Source: Streptomyces sp. NBRC 110611
GTDB lineage: Bacteria; Actinomycetota; Actinomycetes; Streptomycetales; Streptomycetaceae
Direction of reading: 5' to 3'
Length of the DNA: 64,000 bases
Assembly: GCF_001590865.1 (NCBI RefSeq)
Contig: NZ_BBUY01000002.1
Span: 771,350-835,349 of the forward strand
How positions within the stretch are numbered: the stretch's first letter is position 1; each line of letters opens with the position of its first letter. A program made the position numbers and the translations under genes. Under the pieces are notes generated by a model, which did no database searches, had not been told where the DNA came from, and saw only the letters and a list, made by a program, of their open reading frames with translations. Shown here one piece after another: positions 8,686-20,068 of this stretch.

Positions 8686-9879
8686 ATGAACGATCTTGTC
8701 CCGGCCTCCGTCACCGGCCGGCCGGCGCCCGGCGGCTCCGCCGCGGGGGCCGCGCTGCGCCGTGCCGCCCCCGCCCTGGCGGCGTACGCGGCGATCCGGC
8801 TGCTCGGCCTCGTGGTCCTCGCCGTATGGTCCGCCGCCGGGGGCAAGGACTGGCACACGCTGCTGACCGCCCGCTGGGACTCGCTCTGGTACAGCCGGAT
8901 CGCCGAGCAGGGCTACGGCCACGCGGTGGCGCTGCCCAACGGCGATATCCACTCCGACCTGGCGTTCTTTCCGCTGCTGCCGTGGCTGGAGCGGGGGCTG
9001 TCGGCGTTCTCGCCGCTGTCCCCCGCCGACGCGGGGATGGCGGTGGCCTGGCTGTCGTCGCTGGCGGCGGCGTGGGCGCTGTACGCGACCGGTGAGCGGC
9101 TGCACGGGCCACGGGCCGGGGTGGCGCTGGCGGCGCTGTGGGCCGCGCTGCCGGTCGGAATCGTGCAGTCGATGGCCTATTCCGAGTCGCTGTTCACCGC
9201 GCTCGCGGCCTGGGCCGGGTACGCCGTACTCAGCGGGCGCTGGGTGTGGGCGGGGGCGCTGGCCGCGCTGGCCGGGCTGACCCGGCCGGTGGGGGCGGCG
9301 GTGGTCGCGGCGGTGTGGATCACCGCGGCGGTGACGCTGTGGCGCGAGCGGGCCGGCGGCGTACCGCTGCGGGCGGCGCTCCGCGCGCGCCCCGGGATGG
9401 CGGCCGGTGCGCTGCTGGCGCCGCTCGGCTGGTGCGGCTACTTCCTGTGGGTGGCGGTGCGGCAGGGCTCGCCGACCGGATATCTGGACGTCCAGGGCGG
9501 CTGGGGCAACGGCTTCGACGGCGGTCTGGCGTTCGCCGGGTTCCTCCGGGACCAGCTGTCGGGGCCCGGGTTCGCGGCCGGGCTGGGGCTGCTGGCCGGC
9601 GTCGGACTGGTGATCTGGCTGTACGTCCACGGCGTACGGCGGGGGCAGCCGCTGCCGCTGGCGGTCTACGGCGGGGTGGTGCTGCTGCTCGCGCTCACCG
9701 CCAAGGGCTACTTCGGGTCCAAGCCCCGGCTGATGCTGCCGGCCTATCCGCTGCTACTGCCGCCGGCGGCGGCGCTCGCGCGGTGGCGCCCGGTGTGGTC
9801 CGGGCTGGTCATCGGGCTGCTGGCGGTGGGCTCCGCGGTCTACGGCGCGTTCTGGCTGAACGGTTCGGGCCCGCCGTGA
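8686..9879 (+). CDS. GT-C mannosyltransferase-like membrane protein (PIG-V-like)
   Basis: A 397-aa polytopic membrane protein with about ten hydrophobic segments. The first extracytoplasmic loop carries RWDSLWYSRIAEQGY, the acidic-residue motif placed where GT-C glycosyltransferases such as PIG-V/Dpm-dependent mannosyltransferases hold their catalytic Asp. A second loop has SPTGYLDVQGGWG. Such enzymes take sugar from a polyprenyl-phosphate donor. The ATG at 8686 was chosen because a GATAAT box at about 8673-8678 would start transcription at or near the ATG (leaderless); the upstream in-frame start at 8581 would add a non-membrane sequence. The stop codon lies inside a 23-bp tandem repeat. The acceptor is unknown. 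Confidence 0.75.
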   Translation: MNDLVPASVTGRPAPGGSAAGAALRRAAPALAAYAAIRLLGLVVLAVWSAAGGKDWHTLLTARWDSLWYSRIAEQGYGHAVALPNGDIHSDLAFFPLLPWLERGLSAFSPLSPADAGMAVAWLSSLAAAWALYATGERLHGPRAGVALAALWAALPVGIVQSMAYSESLFTALAAWAGYAVLSGRWVWAGALAALAGLTRPVGAAVVAAVWITAAVTLWRERAGGVPLRAALRARPGMAAGALLAPLGWCGYFLWVAVRQGSPTGYLDVQGGWGNGFDGGLAFAGFLRDQLSGPGFAAGLGLLAGVGLVIWLYVHGVRRGQPLPLAVYGGVVLLLALTAKGYFGSKPRLMLPAYPLLLPPAAALARWRPVWSGLVIGLLAVGSAVYGAFWLNGSGPP

Positions 9880-9930
9880 TCGCCGGCTCCGGCCCGCCAT
9901 GATCACCGGTTCCGGCCCGTCATGATCATC
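9862..9930. repeat. 23-bp tandem repeat spanning a stop codon, 3 copies
   Basis: Units at 9862-9884, 9885-9907 and 9908-9930 share ggttccggcccgccatgatc with 2-4 changes each. The first unit contains the last five codons and the TGA (9877-9879) of the mannosyltransferase-like gene, so the gene's end has been copied downstream. Confidence 0.9.
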
Positions 9931-10221
9931 TTCCGGTCGGCGGGAAGGCGGGGGAACGAATGATCCCCTGCCACCCCGCCCGCCTCCGGGGAAACACCGG
10001 ACGACACCCGGACGAAGGAAAGATAAACTCCGCCGGCGAAAAACCGATAAGGCGCTGAGCGTGACGACACGCGGAGGGTTCGACGGGATTGAGAATCACC
10101 GTGAATTCCCTTTCAAATCCCCGCCCCGCCGCCTCGTTTGAGACCTATTCCACATCACATCGTCATTACAAAGCGCACGGTTTGGCCAGGTGCCTACATC
10201 ACACGCGGTAACGTCGATTGA
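9931..10221. other. Intergenic region upstream of PAP2 gene
   Basis: No gene. Positions about 10090-10200 are AT-richer than the surroundings and should contain the PAP2 promoter; no -10/-35 pair is convincing. Confidence 0.45.
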
Positions 10222-11256
10222 GTGCGTACCGATGAGAAGCTCGACCAGATGGAGGAGCGCCCGACCGATCGCGCCCGGCCACCTCGTATGACCCGGACCC
10301 GCCAATGGCTGTTCGGCGGCACGCTGGCGGTGTACGCGGCGATCGTGATCGGCGTGCTGACCAGTTCCTGGCTGGTCGCCTTCGACTGGCAGGTCATGTT
10401 CTTCCGGCCGTACAAGCAGTGGCCGGCGATCCATGCCTTCCTCGACTACTTCGTGGTGCTCGGTCAGCGCGGGCCGACCGCGGTGGCGGTGGCGGCCTGG
10501 CTGGGCTGGCGCTGCTGGCGGCAGCGCAACCTCCACCCGCTGCTGGTGCTCGGCGCCTCGCTGCTGCTGCTGAACGTCACCGTGGGCGCCGCCAAGCTCG
10601 GCATGGGCCGGCTCGGCCCGCACTACGCGACCTCCGTCGGCTCCACCGAGATGTGGCTCGGCGGCGATATATTCCCCTCCGGCCACACCGCGAACGCCGT
10701 GGTCACCTGGGGTGTGCTGGCCTATCTGGCGACCACGTCGCTGCGCCGCCGCACGTTGTCGGTGTTCGCCGCGGTGGGTGCGCTGGGCGTCGGTATGACG
10801 ACCGTCTACCTCGGTACGCACTGGGTCAGCGATGTGCTGCTCGGCTGGGCCGCGGGCCTGCTGGTCCTGCTGGCGATGCCGTGGCTGGAGCCCGGCGTCA
10901 CCTGGGTGGAGGACCGTCTCATGGGCATCATCCTGCGGCTCTGGCTGCGGCTGCGCCCCGATTCGCTGCGCGGTCCGCTGCCGGCCGGTCCGCTGGCCCC
11001 CGGAGTGTCCCCGCAGCGCATCTCCCCCGACGGCGAGGTACTGGTACGCGAGACGATCGGCGCGGGATCGGGCGCCCGCTCCGCGAGCCGCCCCCCGGAC
11101 GGCTGGCCGCACCACCCGACGCGCCCGTACACGATCCGGTCCGAGCGCACGCCGGTCACCCCGGCGGGCAGCCGCCGGCCGCCGCACGCGGACCGCTTCC
11201 CGCGCACCACGCCGCTGAGCCCGTCCTCCGGACGCGGCCGCAACGGAAGCGGCTGA
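10222..11256 (+). CDS. PAP2-superfamily membrane phosphatase
   Basis: A 344-aa membrane protein of the type-2 phosphatidic acid phosphatase/undecaprenyl-pyrophosphate phosphatase superfamily. About six membrane segments fill residues 20-235. The three catalytic blocks are present in order: a KLGMGRLGP variant of the KX6RP motif, PSGH, and VYLGTHWVSD (histidine and aspartate of the third motif). The last ~100 residues are a disordered Arg/Pro/Ser tail. GTG at 10222 is used as start, but ATG codons at 10249 and 10288 are possible and would shorten only the soluble N-terminus. The substrate is probably a lipid phosphate or pyrophosphate. Confidence in the family is high, in the substrate low. 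Confidence 0.88.
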   Translation: MRTDEKLDQMEERPTDRARPPRMTRTRQWLFGGTLAVYAAIVIGVLTSSWLVAFDWQVMFFRPYKQWPAIHAFLDYFVVLGQRGPTAVAVAAWLGWRCWRQRNLHPLLVLGASLLLLNVTVGAAKLGMGRLGPHYATSVGSTEMWLGGDIFPSGHTANAVVTWGVLAYLATTSLRRRTLSVFAAVGALGVGMTTVYLGTHWVSDVLLGWAAGLLVLLAMPWLEPGVTWVEDRLMGIILRLWLRLRPDSLRGPLPAGPLAPGVSPQRISPDGEVLVRETIGAGSGARSASRPPDGWPHHPTRPYTIRSERTPVTPAGSRRPPHADRFPRTTPLSPSSGRGRNGSG

Positions 11257-11315
11257 CCCGCCCCTTTCCCCGACCCCGGTCCGCGGGGCCGGGCCGGTAC
11301 GCACACCCCGCCCCG

Positions 11316-11370
11316 CGGCGAAGGCCCCGGCCGCCCCTCCTGAACCGGAGGGCGTCCGGGGCCTTCGCCG
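11316..11370. terminator. Bidirectional terminator, PAP2 / I78 inhibitor
   Basis: A perfect 15-bp stem (cggcgaaggccccgg at 11316-11330 with its complement at 11356-11370) encloses a smaller inner hairpin. It lies between the convergent PAP2 and I78 genes. Confidence 0.85.
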
Positions 11371-11399
11371 TTCCGGCGGGTTCCGTCAGGAGGAGTGCC

Positions 11400-11615
11400 C
11401 TAGCCGGGCCAGCAGCGGTGCACCGTGCCGTCCTCGACCTCGAAGTTGAGCCGCCCGGCGAGGAACTCCATCGTGACGACCGTGCCCGGCGCGAGCGAGC
11501 GGACGGTGGTCCAGCCCCGCGACCGGGCTCGCTCCTCGGCGTCCTGCCGGCCGAGGCCGACATACGCCTCGATGTCGTCGTCAGGGTTCTCCGGGAGGGT
11601 CGGTAGATCAGCCAT
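11400..11615 (-). CDS. Peptidase inhibitor I78-family small protein
   Basis: A 71-aa protein matching the I78 family, whose fungal prototype inhibits serine proteases. The recognisable parts are YVGLGRQDAEERARSRGW, then VRSLAPGTVVTMEFLAGRLNFEVE and the C-terminal VHRCWPG. The fold is potato-inhibitor-I-like, with the GTVVTMEF strand carrying the presumed binding loop. There is no signal peptide, so a cytoplasmic role is likely, unlike the secreted SSI at the start of the window. The ATG at 11615 has only a weak site (GGTGG). Whether it really inhibits a protease is not shown by the sequence. Confidence 0.82.
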   Translation of the reverse strand: MADLPTLPENPDDDIEAYVGLGRQDAEERARSRGWTTVRSLAPGTVVTMEFLAGRLNFEVEDGTVHRCWPG

Positions 11616-12199
11616 GACAGCCACCGTAGGCGCCCTGATCGGCTCGCGGAAGCCCGGCCCTCGCACACCTCGATGACTTTCCGGTCCGGCGATGGTCACA
11701 CTTGTGTTACAGCTATCGGTCCTGCGTTTGCCGGAAGTTCCGTCACCCGTACGCGCCGGATCACACCGCGACCGGGTGGAAAACAAAGCCGCCGGAATTG
11801 CACCGTGATCAATTACGCAACGGAGTACGGGCACTTCCGGGAAGGCGGCGAAGCCACCGGAATACGACCCTCGGGACGGCACCGGATTCCCGCGGCCCGG
11901 CGTCTTTTATCGGACGTCCGAAAATAAGCCAACGGGACACCGTCCACACACATTTCCCGCACATTCCCGGCCACCGGAACAGCGCTTCTCCATGGCGCGT
12001 CCGCCCCCGTGACTTCCCGGCCCGGCCCGCCCCGCACGGCCTCCCCGCCCGGCCCGCACCGGCCTTCCGGATCCCACCGGAACGGACCGGAGCGCCCCCT
12101 CGCGCCGCGCTCCACCCCCGGGGATCATGCCGCCGAGTACCCCTTCCGGTACCCCTGGGACACCCCTTCGACACCCCTTCGACGGACAAGGCGCAGCGG
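11616..12199. other. Intergenic region upstream of ctaD
   Basis: 584 nt without a credible gene; short frames here lack a start site and streptomycete codon pattern. It must hold the promoter of ctaD and of the I78 gene. Near 12136-12184 there are small direct repeats (acaccccttcg twice). Nothing else recognised. Confidence 0.45.
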
Positions 12200-13873
12200 A
12201 TGGCTACGGACACCGGCCGGGCAAGCGGCCCGCGCCCCACGGCGCGCCGCCGCGGGGCGGTGGTCGTCGACTGGCTGACCACGACCGACCACAAGAAGAT
12301 CGGTCACCTCTACCTGATCACCTCGTTCGGCTTCTTCCTGGTGGGCGGCGTGCTGGCGCTGGTGATGCGCGCCGAGCTGGCCCGTCCGGGGCTGCAGCTG
12401 ATCAACGCCGAGCAGTACAACCAGGCGTTCACCATGCACGGCACGATCATGCTGCTGCTGTTCGCCACCCCCGCCTTCTCCGGCTTCGCCAACGAGATCG
12501 TGCCGCTGCAGATCGGCGCGCCCGATGTGGCCTTCCCGCGGCTGAACATGCTCTCGTACTGGCTCTACCTCTTCGGCGGGCTGATCGTGCTGGGCAGCTT
12601 CCTCACCCACACCGGCGGCGCGGCGTTCGGGTGGACGGCCTACGCGCCGCTGAACTCCCAGGTCCGCTCGCCCGGCCTCGGCATCGACCTGTGGATCATG
12701 GGGCTGGCGCTGTCCGGCTTCGGCACCATCCTCGCCTCGGTCAACTTCATCGCCACGATCGCCGTGATGCGGGCGCCCGGCATGACGATGTTCCGGATGC
12801 CGGTGTTCACCTGGAACACCCTCTTCACCTCGGTCCTGGTCCTGATGGCCTTCCCGGTCCTGGCGGCCACGCTGCTGGTGCTGGAGGCGGACCGGCGGTT
12901 CGGTGCGGTGGTGTTCGAGGCGCAGTGGGGCGGTGCGCTGCTGTGGCAGCACCTGTTCTGGTTCTTCGGCCACCCCGAGGTCTACATCATCGCGCTGCCG
13001 TTCTTCGGCATCATCACGGAGATCATCCCGGTCTTCTCCCGCAAGCCGGTCTTCGGCTACCCCATGCTGATCGGCGCGACGATGGCCATCACGGCGCTGT
13101 CGGTCATGGTCTGGGCCCACCACATGTTCGTGACCGGCGCGGTGCTGCTGCCGTTCTTCTCCCTGCTGTCGTTCCTGATCGCGGCGCCGACCGGGGTGAA
13201 GTTCTTCAACTGGATCGGCACCATGTGGAACGGCTCGCTGTCCTTCGAGACGCCGATGCTGTGGTCGGCCGGCTTCCTGGTGACGTTCCTGTTCGGCGGC
13301 CTGACCGGCGTCATCCTGGCCTCACCGCCGATGGACTTCCAGGTCACCGACTCGTACTTCGTCGTCGGCCACTTCCACTACGTCGTCTTCGGGACGGTCG
13401 CCTTCGCCACCTACGCCGGCTTCTACTTCTGGTGGCCGAAGTTCACCGGCAGGATGCTCGACGAACGGCTGGGCCGGATCCACTTCTGGACGATGTTCAC
13501 CGGCTTCCAGACCACCTTCCTCGTCCATCACTGGCTGGGCGTGGGCGGTATGCCGCGCCGCTACGCCGACTACCTGGCCGCCGACGGCTTCACCGCCCTC
13601 AACACCGTCTCCACCGTCGGCGCCTTCCTGCTGGGCCTGTCCACCCTGCCGTTCCTCTACAACGTCTGGAAGACCACGCGGTACGGCACCAGGGTCGGCC
13701 GGGACGACCCCTGGGGCTTCGGCCGTTCCCTGGAGTGGGCGACCTCCTCGCCGCCGCCCCGGCACAACTTCACCTCGCTCCCCAGGATCCGCTCCGAGTC
13801 CCCGGCGTTCGACCTGCACCACCCGGAGATGACGGGACAGCCGGCACCGGCGCCCGGGGCGGCCGGTCCCTGA
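12200..13873 (+). CDS. ctaD: Cytochrome c oxidase subunit I (orphan copy)
   Basis: A 557-aa heme-copper oxidase subunit I, the catalytic core of the aa3 oxidase that reduces O2 and pumps protons. Twelve membrane segments are expected. Visible ligands and pathway residues are: MHGTIM (low-spin heme His), [11 protein letters not shown] (D-channel Asp), FGHPEVYI (CuB His, conserved Glu, and the Tyr cross-linked to His), WAHHMF (two CuB His), PTGVKFFNW (K-channel Lys) and HFHYVVFG (heme a3 and heme a His). All key residues are intact. The ATG at 12200 is preceded by AAGG. No subunit II, III or qcr gene is nearby, so this is a stand-alone copy outside the normal cta-qcr operon and must use partners encoded elsewhere. 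Confidence 0.93.
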   Translation: MATDTGRASGPRPTARRRGAVVVDWLTTTDHKKIGHLYLITSFGFFLVGGVLALVMRAELARPGLQLINAEQYNQAFTMHGTIMLLLFATPAFSGFANEIVPLQIGAPDVAFPRLNMLSYWLYLFGGLIVLGSFLTHTGGAAFGWTAYAPLNSQVRSPGLGIDLWIMGLALSGFGTILASVNFIATIAVMRAPGMTMFRMPVFTWNTLFTSVLVLMAFPVLAATLLVLEADRRFGAVVFEAQWGGALLWQHLFWFFGHPEVYIIALPFFGIITEIIPVFSRKPVFGYPMLIGATMAITALSVMVWAHHMFVTGAVLLPFFSLLSFLIAAPTGVKFFNWIGTMWNGSLSFETPMLWSAGFLVTFLFGGLTGVILASPPMDFQVTDSYFVVGHFHYVVFGTVAFATYAGFYFWWPKFTGRMLDERLGRIHFWTMFTGFQTTFLVHHWLGVGGMPRRYADYLAADGFTALNTVSTVGAFLLGLSTLPFLYNVWKTTRYGTRVGRDDPWGFGRSLEWATSSPPPRHNFTSLPRIRSESPAFDLHHPEMTGQPAPAPGAAGP

Positions 13874-13891
13874 TCCGCCTCAGGGCCGGTG

Positions 13892-14824
13892 TCAGCTGCC
13901 GTCCGGTCCGGTGACCCGTATGGCCAGGTCGTTGTCGAGCGTGTAGTACGGGCCGATGCGCAGCGGCCCGGCGGCGGCCCGTACCGGAAGCGCCGGGTAG
14001 CTGACGGCCTGCTTCTTGTCCGCGACATCGTCCAGCAGCCGGGCCAGCCGGACCGGGTGGGCGCCCTCGGCGGGGCGCAGCCACAGGTCCCAGCGCCTGC
14101 CGCCCGTCTCCCAGTGGCCGGCCAGCTCCTCGTAGGACAGCGTGAAGGTGAAGTCCGCGCCGTCGACGGCCAGCGGGGCGGTGACCGTGGCCGGTGCGGC
14201 GTCCGGCGCCCCGGCGGTACGGCGCGCGCGGGCCTCGGCCCGGGCGCCGGCCGCCGGAACCGCGCCGTAGAGCCGGCCGGAGACCGTCATCCCGTCGGGC
14301 GCCAGGTGGATGTCGCCGGCCTCCGCGTGCGGGCCGCGCAGCCAGCTGCGCAGCGCCAGGCTGCCGAACGTGGTGGCGTACGGGATGCGTACGCCGAGCC
14401 GGCCGATGCCCGCCAGGGGACGGCGGTCCACCAGCGAGCTGAGGTCGTTGGTGCCGAGCTGCAACGGGCGGGGTTCCCGGCCGTCGCCGAGGTCGGCGTA
14501 GGCGTTCCAGCGCCCCTCGGCGAGGGCGACGGTGCTGGGCAGCACGGCGCGCAGCCGGCCGGCGCCGTTCGGGCCGAGCGGCAGCCGCACCTCGTCGTCC
14601 GCACCGTCGCCGCCGGGCCGTCGCAGCACCAGCGCGGCGCTCCAGACGCCGGCCGCGTCCTGAGGAACCGTCAGGTCGAAGGTGAGGCCGCCCGCCGAGT
14701 CCGCGATGCAGTCGGCCCGCAGGTCGGCCTGCCCGGTCACGGCATCTCCGGACGCCTCGCCCCCGGTCACGACGTCTCCCGACGCCTCGTCCCCGGTCAC
14801 GGCCGGCCGGCTCGACGCGGTCAT
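13892..14824 (-). CDS. Conserved hypothetical protein, beta-rich
   Basis: A 310-aa protein I do not recognise with certainty. There is no signal peptide or membrane segment. Residues about 10-30 hold three similar 10-aa units of the VTGDEASGDV type, encoded by a 30-bp DNA repeat. The rest alternates hydrophobic strands with repeated Arg/Leu/Trp patterns, including WDLWLRPAEG and YYTLDNDLAIRV. Such modules are reminiscent of the accessory beta domains attached to teichoic-acid-type glycerophosphotransferases in Streptomyces, but that is only a resemblance. The ATG at 14824 follows GAGAGGGG; upstream in-frame codons extend into intergenic sequence. It ends 18 nt from the convergent ctaD stop. 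Confidence 0.65.
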   Translation of the reverse strand: MTASSRPAVTGDEASGDVVTGGEASGDAVTGQADLRADCIADSAGGLTFDLTVPQDAAGVWSAALVLRRPGGDGADDEVRLPLGPNGAGRLRAVLPSTVALAEGRWNAYADLGDGREPRPLQLGTNDLSSLVDRRPLAGIGRLGVRIPYATTFGSLALRSWLRGPHAEAGDIHLAPDGMTVSGRLYGAVPAAGARAEARARRTAGAPDAAPATVTAPLAVDGADFTFTLSYEELAGHWETGGRRWDLWLRPAEGAHPVRLARLLDDVADKKQAVSYPALPVRAAAGPLRIGPYYTLDNDLAIRVTGPDGS

Positions 14825-15165
14825 GCCGTCCGCACCCCTCTCAGTGCGGCGCGCGTGCCGCTGCCGCCGGCGGGGAAGACCGGGGCGGGCCCGGTGCCGT
14901 ACGCACGGTGAATCAGGAGTGAGCTGTACATCCGTCCCTGCGTCCCTGGTCTTCCGGATTGTCCCTGCGCCCCCCGCTGACCGCTTCGCGCTCCCCTCCT
15001 CACAGCACAAAGCGTCCAGCTCGCTGAACGAAGAGACCGGGGAAAGACGTTCCAGGTTGGGTGCTTTGACCAAGATGTGCCGCAAAAGTTAGGTCATCGA
15101 TAGCATTGCCGGGGAACCTCTGCGGGCCATTCGACGTCCGCACCGGGGATCGGGGGCGACGCCCT
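14825..15165. other. Intergenic region between Rpf gene and hypothetical gene
   Basis: 341 nt without a gene. It contains AT-richer stretches near 15000-15100 that could hold the minus-strand promoter of the hypothetical gene. No terminator for the Rpf gene is obvious. Confidence 0.4.
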
Positions 15166-17218
<2,053 letters not shown>

Positions 17219-17234
17219 CAGTCCGTCCGCACCC

Positions 17235-17282
17235 GATCGCGGGGGCGGGACCGCCGATCCGGCCGGTCCCGCCCCCGCGATC
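17235..17282 (+). terminator. Strong hairpin terminator
   Basis: A perfect 19-bp GC stem (17235-17253 with 17264-17282) and a 10-nt loop lie 17 nt after the stop of the conserved hypothetical gene. Confidence 0.85.
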
Positions 17283-17391
17283 AGCCATTTCCGCAGTGAG
17301 ACCGCATCCCTGGGCCATCAGGGTCGTTGGCACATACGTGCACGCATACGACCCCTCCGCCCGCGCCCCGTACCCTCACCCGATCCCCGGC

Positions 17392-17673
17392 ATGCGCTCG
17401 TCGCACGAACACCGGCCGGCGCCCACCGGCGACCGCGGTTCGGCAACGCCGATCTACGACGCGCTGTACGCCGAGTACCGCCGCGCCTTCCGGGCCCTGC
17501 CCGGGGACCGCACGGACGAGCCGGAGACCCCGGAGGTGCTGCGCGGGAGCTGGGGCCGTACGACGGCGTCCACGGGCCACTGGGAGGTCGTCGGCCGCCA
17601 GCCGTACCACCCCAGGGCCGGCCACCTCCCGGCCCTCCCCCCGGGCCCCCGGGACACCCGCCCCCGCCACTGA
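17392..17673 (+). CDS. Small conserved Streptomyces protein
   Basis: A 93-aa protein with no signal peptide or membrane segment. Its recognisable core is TPIYDALYAEYRRAFRALPGDR, which I remember as a recurring streptomycete small-protein motif. The C-terminus is Pro/Arg-rich. The ATG at 17392 has a poor ribosome-binding site (CCCCGG before it), so translation level or start is uncertain. Its stop codon is immediately followed by a 20-bp tandem duplication. No function can be assigned. Confidence 0.6.
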   Translation: MRSSHEHRPAPTGDRGSATPIYDALYAEYRRAFRALPGDRTDEPETPEVLRGSWGRTTASTGHWEVVGRQPYHPRAGHLPALPPGPRDTRPRH

Positions 17674-17713
17674 GCCTGTCCAGGAGGCCGGCCGCCTGTC
17701 CAGGAGGCCGGCC
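17674..17713. repeat. 20-bp perfect tandem duplication after a stop codon
   Basis: gcctgtccaggaggccggcc occurs twice, exactly, starting at the first base after the TGA of the 93-aa gene. Confidence 0.95.
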
Positions 17714-17773
17714 GGGGGCGCGCACTTCGCGCCGGGTGCCGCGGGTACGCCCGCGACGTCCCGGCCACGGCCA

Positions 17774-19234
17774 CTACTTCTTCTTGCCGCGCTTCTCGCG
17801 GACCCGCACCGAGATGTGGATCGGCGTCCCCTCGAAGCCGAACTCCTCGCGCAGCCGGCGCTCGACGAAGCGGCGGTAGCCGGCCTCGAGGAAGCCGGAG
17901 GCGAAGAGGACGAAGCGCGGGGGCTTGGTGCCGGCCTGGGTGCCGAAGAGGATGCGGGGCTGCTTGCCGCCGCGGATCGGGTGCGGGTGGGAGGCGACGA
18001 TCTCGCCGAGGAAGGCGTTCAGACGCCCCGTCGGGATACGGGTCTCCCAGCCGGCCAGCGCGGTCTCGATCGCCGGGACCAGCTTCTCCATGTGGCGGCC
18101 GGTGCGCGCGGAGACGTTCACCCGCATCGCCCACGGGACCTGCACGAGGTCCCGCTCGATCTCCCGCTCCAGGTAGAAGCGGCGCTCCTCGTCGAGGGTG
18201 TCCCACTTGTTGTACGCGATGACCAGGGCGCGCCCGGCCTCCACGGCCATGGTGATGATCCGCTGGTCCTGGACGCTGATGGATTCGGAGGCGTCGATCA
18301 GGACGACCGCGACCTCGGCCTTCTCCACGGCCGCCGCGGTGCGCAGCGAGGCGTAGTAGTCGGCGCCCTCCTGGAGGTGCACCCGGCGGCGGATACCGGC
18401 GGTGTCCACGAACTTCCAGGTCTTGCCGCCCAGTTCGATCATCTCGTCGACCGGGTCGCGGGTGGTGCCGGCCAGTTCGTTGACCACCACCCGCTCCTCG
18501 CCGGCGACCTTGTTCAGCAGCGAGGACTTGCCGACGTTCGGGCGGCCGATCAGCGCGATCCGGCGGGGGCCGCCGACGGCCGCGCCGAAGGTCTGCGCGG
18601 GCGCCTCGGGCAGCGCCTCCAGCGCGGCGTCGAGCATGTCGCCGGTGCCCCGGCCGTGCAGCGCGGAGACCGGGTACGGCTCGCCGAGGCCCAGCGACCA
18701 CAGCATGGCGGCGTCGGCCTCGCCGGACGGGCCGTCGACCTTGTTGGCGGCCAGCACCACCGGCTTGCCGGACCGGCGCAGCAGCTTGACGACGGCCTCG
18801 TCGGTGTCGGTCGCGCCGACCTTGGAGTCGACGACGAAGACGACCGCGTCCGCGGCCTCGATGGCGAACTCGGCCTGCATCGCCACGGACGCGTCGATGC
18901 CGAGCACGTCCTGCTCCCAGCCGCCGGTGTCGACGACCTTGAAGCGGCGGCCGTTCCAGTCGGCCTCGTAGGTGACCCGGTCGCGGGTGACGCCGGGCCG
19001 GTCCTCGACGACCGCCTCACGGCGGCCGATGATGCGGTTCACCAGCGTCGACTTGCCGACGTTGGGGCGGCCGATGACGGCGAGGACGGGCAGCGGGCCG
19101 TGGCCGGCCGCGGCGATGTCACCCTCGACCTCGTCGAGGTCGAAGCCCTCCTGCGCGGCGAGCTCCATGAACTCCGCGTACTCGGCGTCGCCAAGCGCAC
19201 CGTGCTCGTCGCCGGTGGGGATCTGGTCGTTCAT
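17774..19234 (-). CDS. der: Ribosome-associated GTPase Der (EngA)
   Basis: A 486-aa protein with two tandem GTPase domains and a C-terminal KH-like domain, the hallmark of Der, needed for 50S ribosome assembly. G1 motifs GRPNVGKS are at about 55-62 and 230-237; G3 motifs are DTGGW and DTAGI; G4 motifs are NKVD and NKWD. The KH-like domain ends with [14 protein letters not shown]. The N-terminal ~45 residues are an acidic actinobacterial extension. It is the last gene of the leftward cmk-plsC-der group, as in Mycobacterium where cmk and der are adjacent. Confidence 0.97.
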   Translation of the reverse strand: MNDQIPTGDEHGALGDAEYAEFMELAAQEGFDLDEVEGDIAAAGHGPLPVLAVIGRPNVGKSTLVNRIIGRREAVVEDRPGVTRDRVTYEADWNGRRFKVVDTGGWEQDVLGIDASVAMQAEFAIEAADAVVFVVDSKVGATDTDEAVVKLLRRSGKPVVLAANKVDGPSGEADAAMLWSLGLGEPYPVSALHGRGTGDMLDAALEALPEAPAQTFGAAVGGPRRIALIGRPNVGKSSLLNKVAGEERVVVNELAGTTRDPVDEMIELGGKTWKFVDTAGIRRRVHLQEGADYYASLRTAAAVEKAEVAVVLIDASESISVQDQRIITMAVEAGRALVIAYNKWDTLDEERRFYLEREIERDLVQVPWAMRVNVSARTGRHMEKLVPAIETALAGWETRIPTGRLNAFLGEIVASHPHPIRGGKQPRILFGTQAGTKPPRFVLFASGFLEAGYRRFVERRLREEFGFEGTPIHISVRVREKRGKKK

Positions 19235-19324
19235 GAAGTCCGTTCCTCACGCATTCACTGTGCGGCTTGCCGCCGCGTGGTCATCGGTGGGCCCGCTCGT
19301 CGCGGCCCACTACTCAAGTGTGGT

Positions 19325-20068
19325 TCAGCGCCCGGTCAGGCGCCTGGCCTCGGCCAGGTGGGCGGTCAGCCGCTCCTGGATCCGTACGGTCGCCTCGTCG
19401 AGCGCCTTACGGGTGCGCCGCCCGCTGCCGTCACCCGCCTCGAAGGCGTCGCCGAAGACGACGTCGACGCGGGCGCGCAGCGGCGGCAGCGCGCGGGTCA
19501 GTCTGCTGTGGCGGTCCTTGCCGCCGAGGACCGCCACCGGTACGACGGGAGCGCCGGAGCGCACCGCGAAGTACGCCAGGCCGGACCGCAGCGAGGCGAA
19601 GTCGCCTTCGCCGCGGGTGCCTTCCGGGAAGATCCCCAGCACCCCGCCGCGCTCCAGCACGCCGAGCGCGTCGGTGATCGCCTTGCGGTCGGCGGAGTCG
19701 CGGTCCACCTTCAGCTGCCCGATGCCCCGCAGGAACGGGTCCAGCGGGCCGACGAAGGCTTCCTTCTTGATCAGGAAGTGCACCGGCCGCGGCGCGGTGC
19801 CCATCAGCATCGGGCCGTCGATGCCGTGCGAGTGGTTGACGGCGAGGATCACCGGCCCGGCGGACGGCACCCGCCAGGCGCCCAGCACCCGCGGCCGCCA
19901 CAGCCCGTACATCAGGCCGATGCCGATCCGGCGGCCGACGCCGGCGCCGGAAGCGCTGGGGAGGCCGGAACGGCGATCCGTCCCGGCGCCCGTGGCGCCC
20001 GTGCCCCCGGAACGGCGGTCCGTCCCGCTGCCTCCCGTGGCGCTCGGTGTCCTGCCGGGTCCGGTCAC
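19325..20068 (-). CDS. plsC: 1-acyl-sn-glycerol-3-phosphate acyltransferase
   Basis: A 247-aa PlsC-type acyltransferase that makes phosphatidic acid from lysophosphatidic acid at the membrane. The catalytic HX4D box is NHSHGID, the second block is the KKEAF region and the phosphate-binding block is FPEGTRG. The first ~45 residues are a low-complexity Gly/Thr/Arg segment. The GTG at 20068 overlaps the TGA of cmk as GTGA, so the two are translationally coupled. A longer in-frame reading runs back through cmk in another frame and is rejected. Confidence 0.92.
   Translation of the reverse strand: MTGPGRTPSATGGSGTDRRSGGTGATGAGTDRRSGLPSASGAGVGRRIGIGLMYGLWRPRVLGAWRVPSAGPVILAVNHSHGIDGPMLMGTAPRPVHFLIKKEAFVGPLDPFLRGIGQLKVDRDSADRKAITDALGVLERGGVLGIFPEGTRGEGDFASLRSGLAYFAVRSGAPVVPVAVLGGKDRHSRLTRALPPLRARVDVVFGDAFEAGDGSGRRTRKALDEATVRIQERLTAHLAEARRLTGR

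Noticed and set aside
9862..9930. CRISPR array from the tandem repeats in this window
   Set aside because: The units are head-to-tail with no spacers between them, and no cas genes are present.
11673..11927. 84-aa frame upstream of ctaD
   Set aside because: No ribosome-binding site, no streptomycete codon pattern and no recognisable motif.
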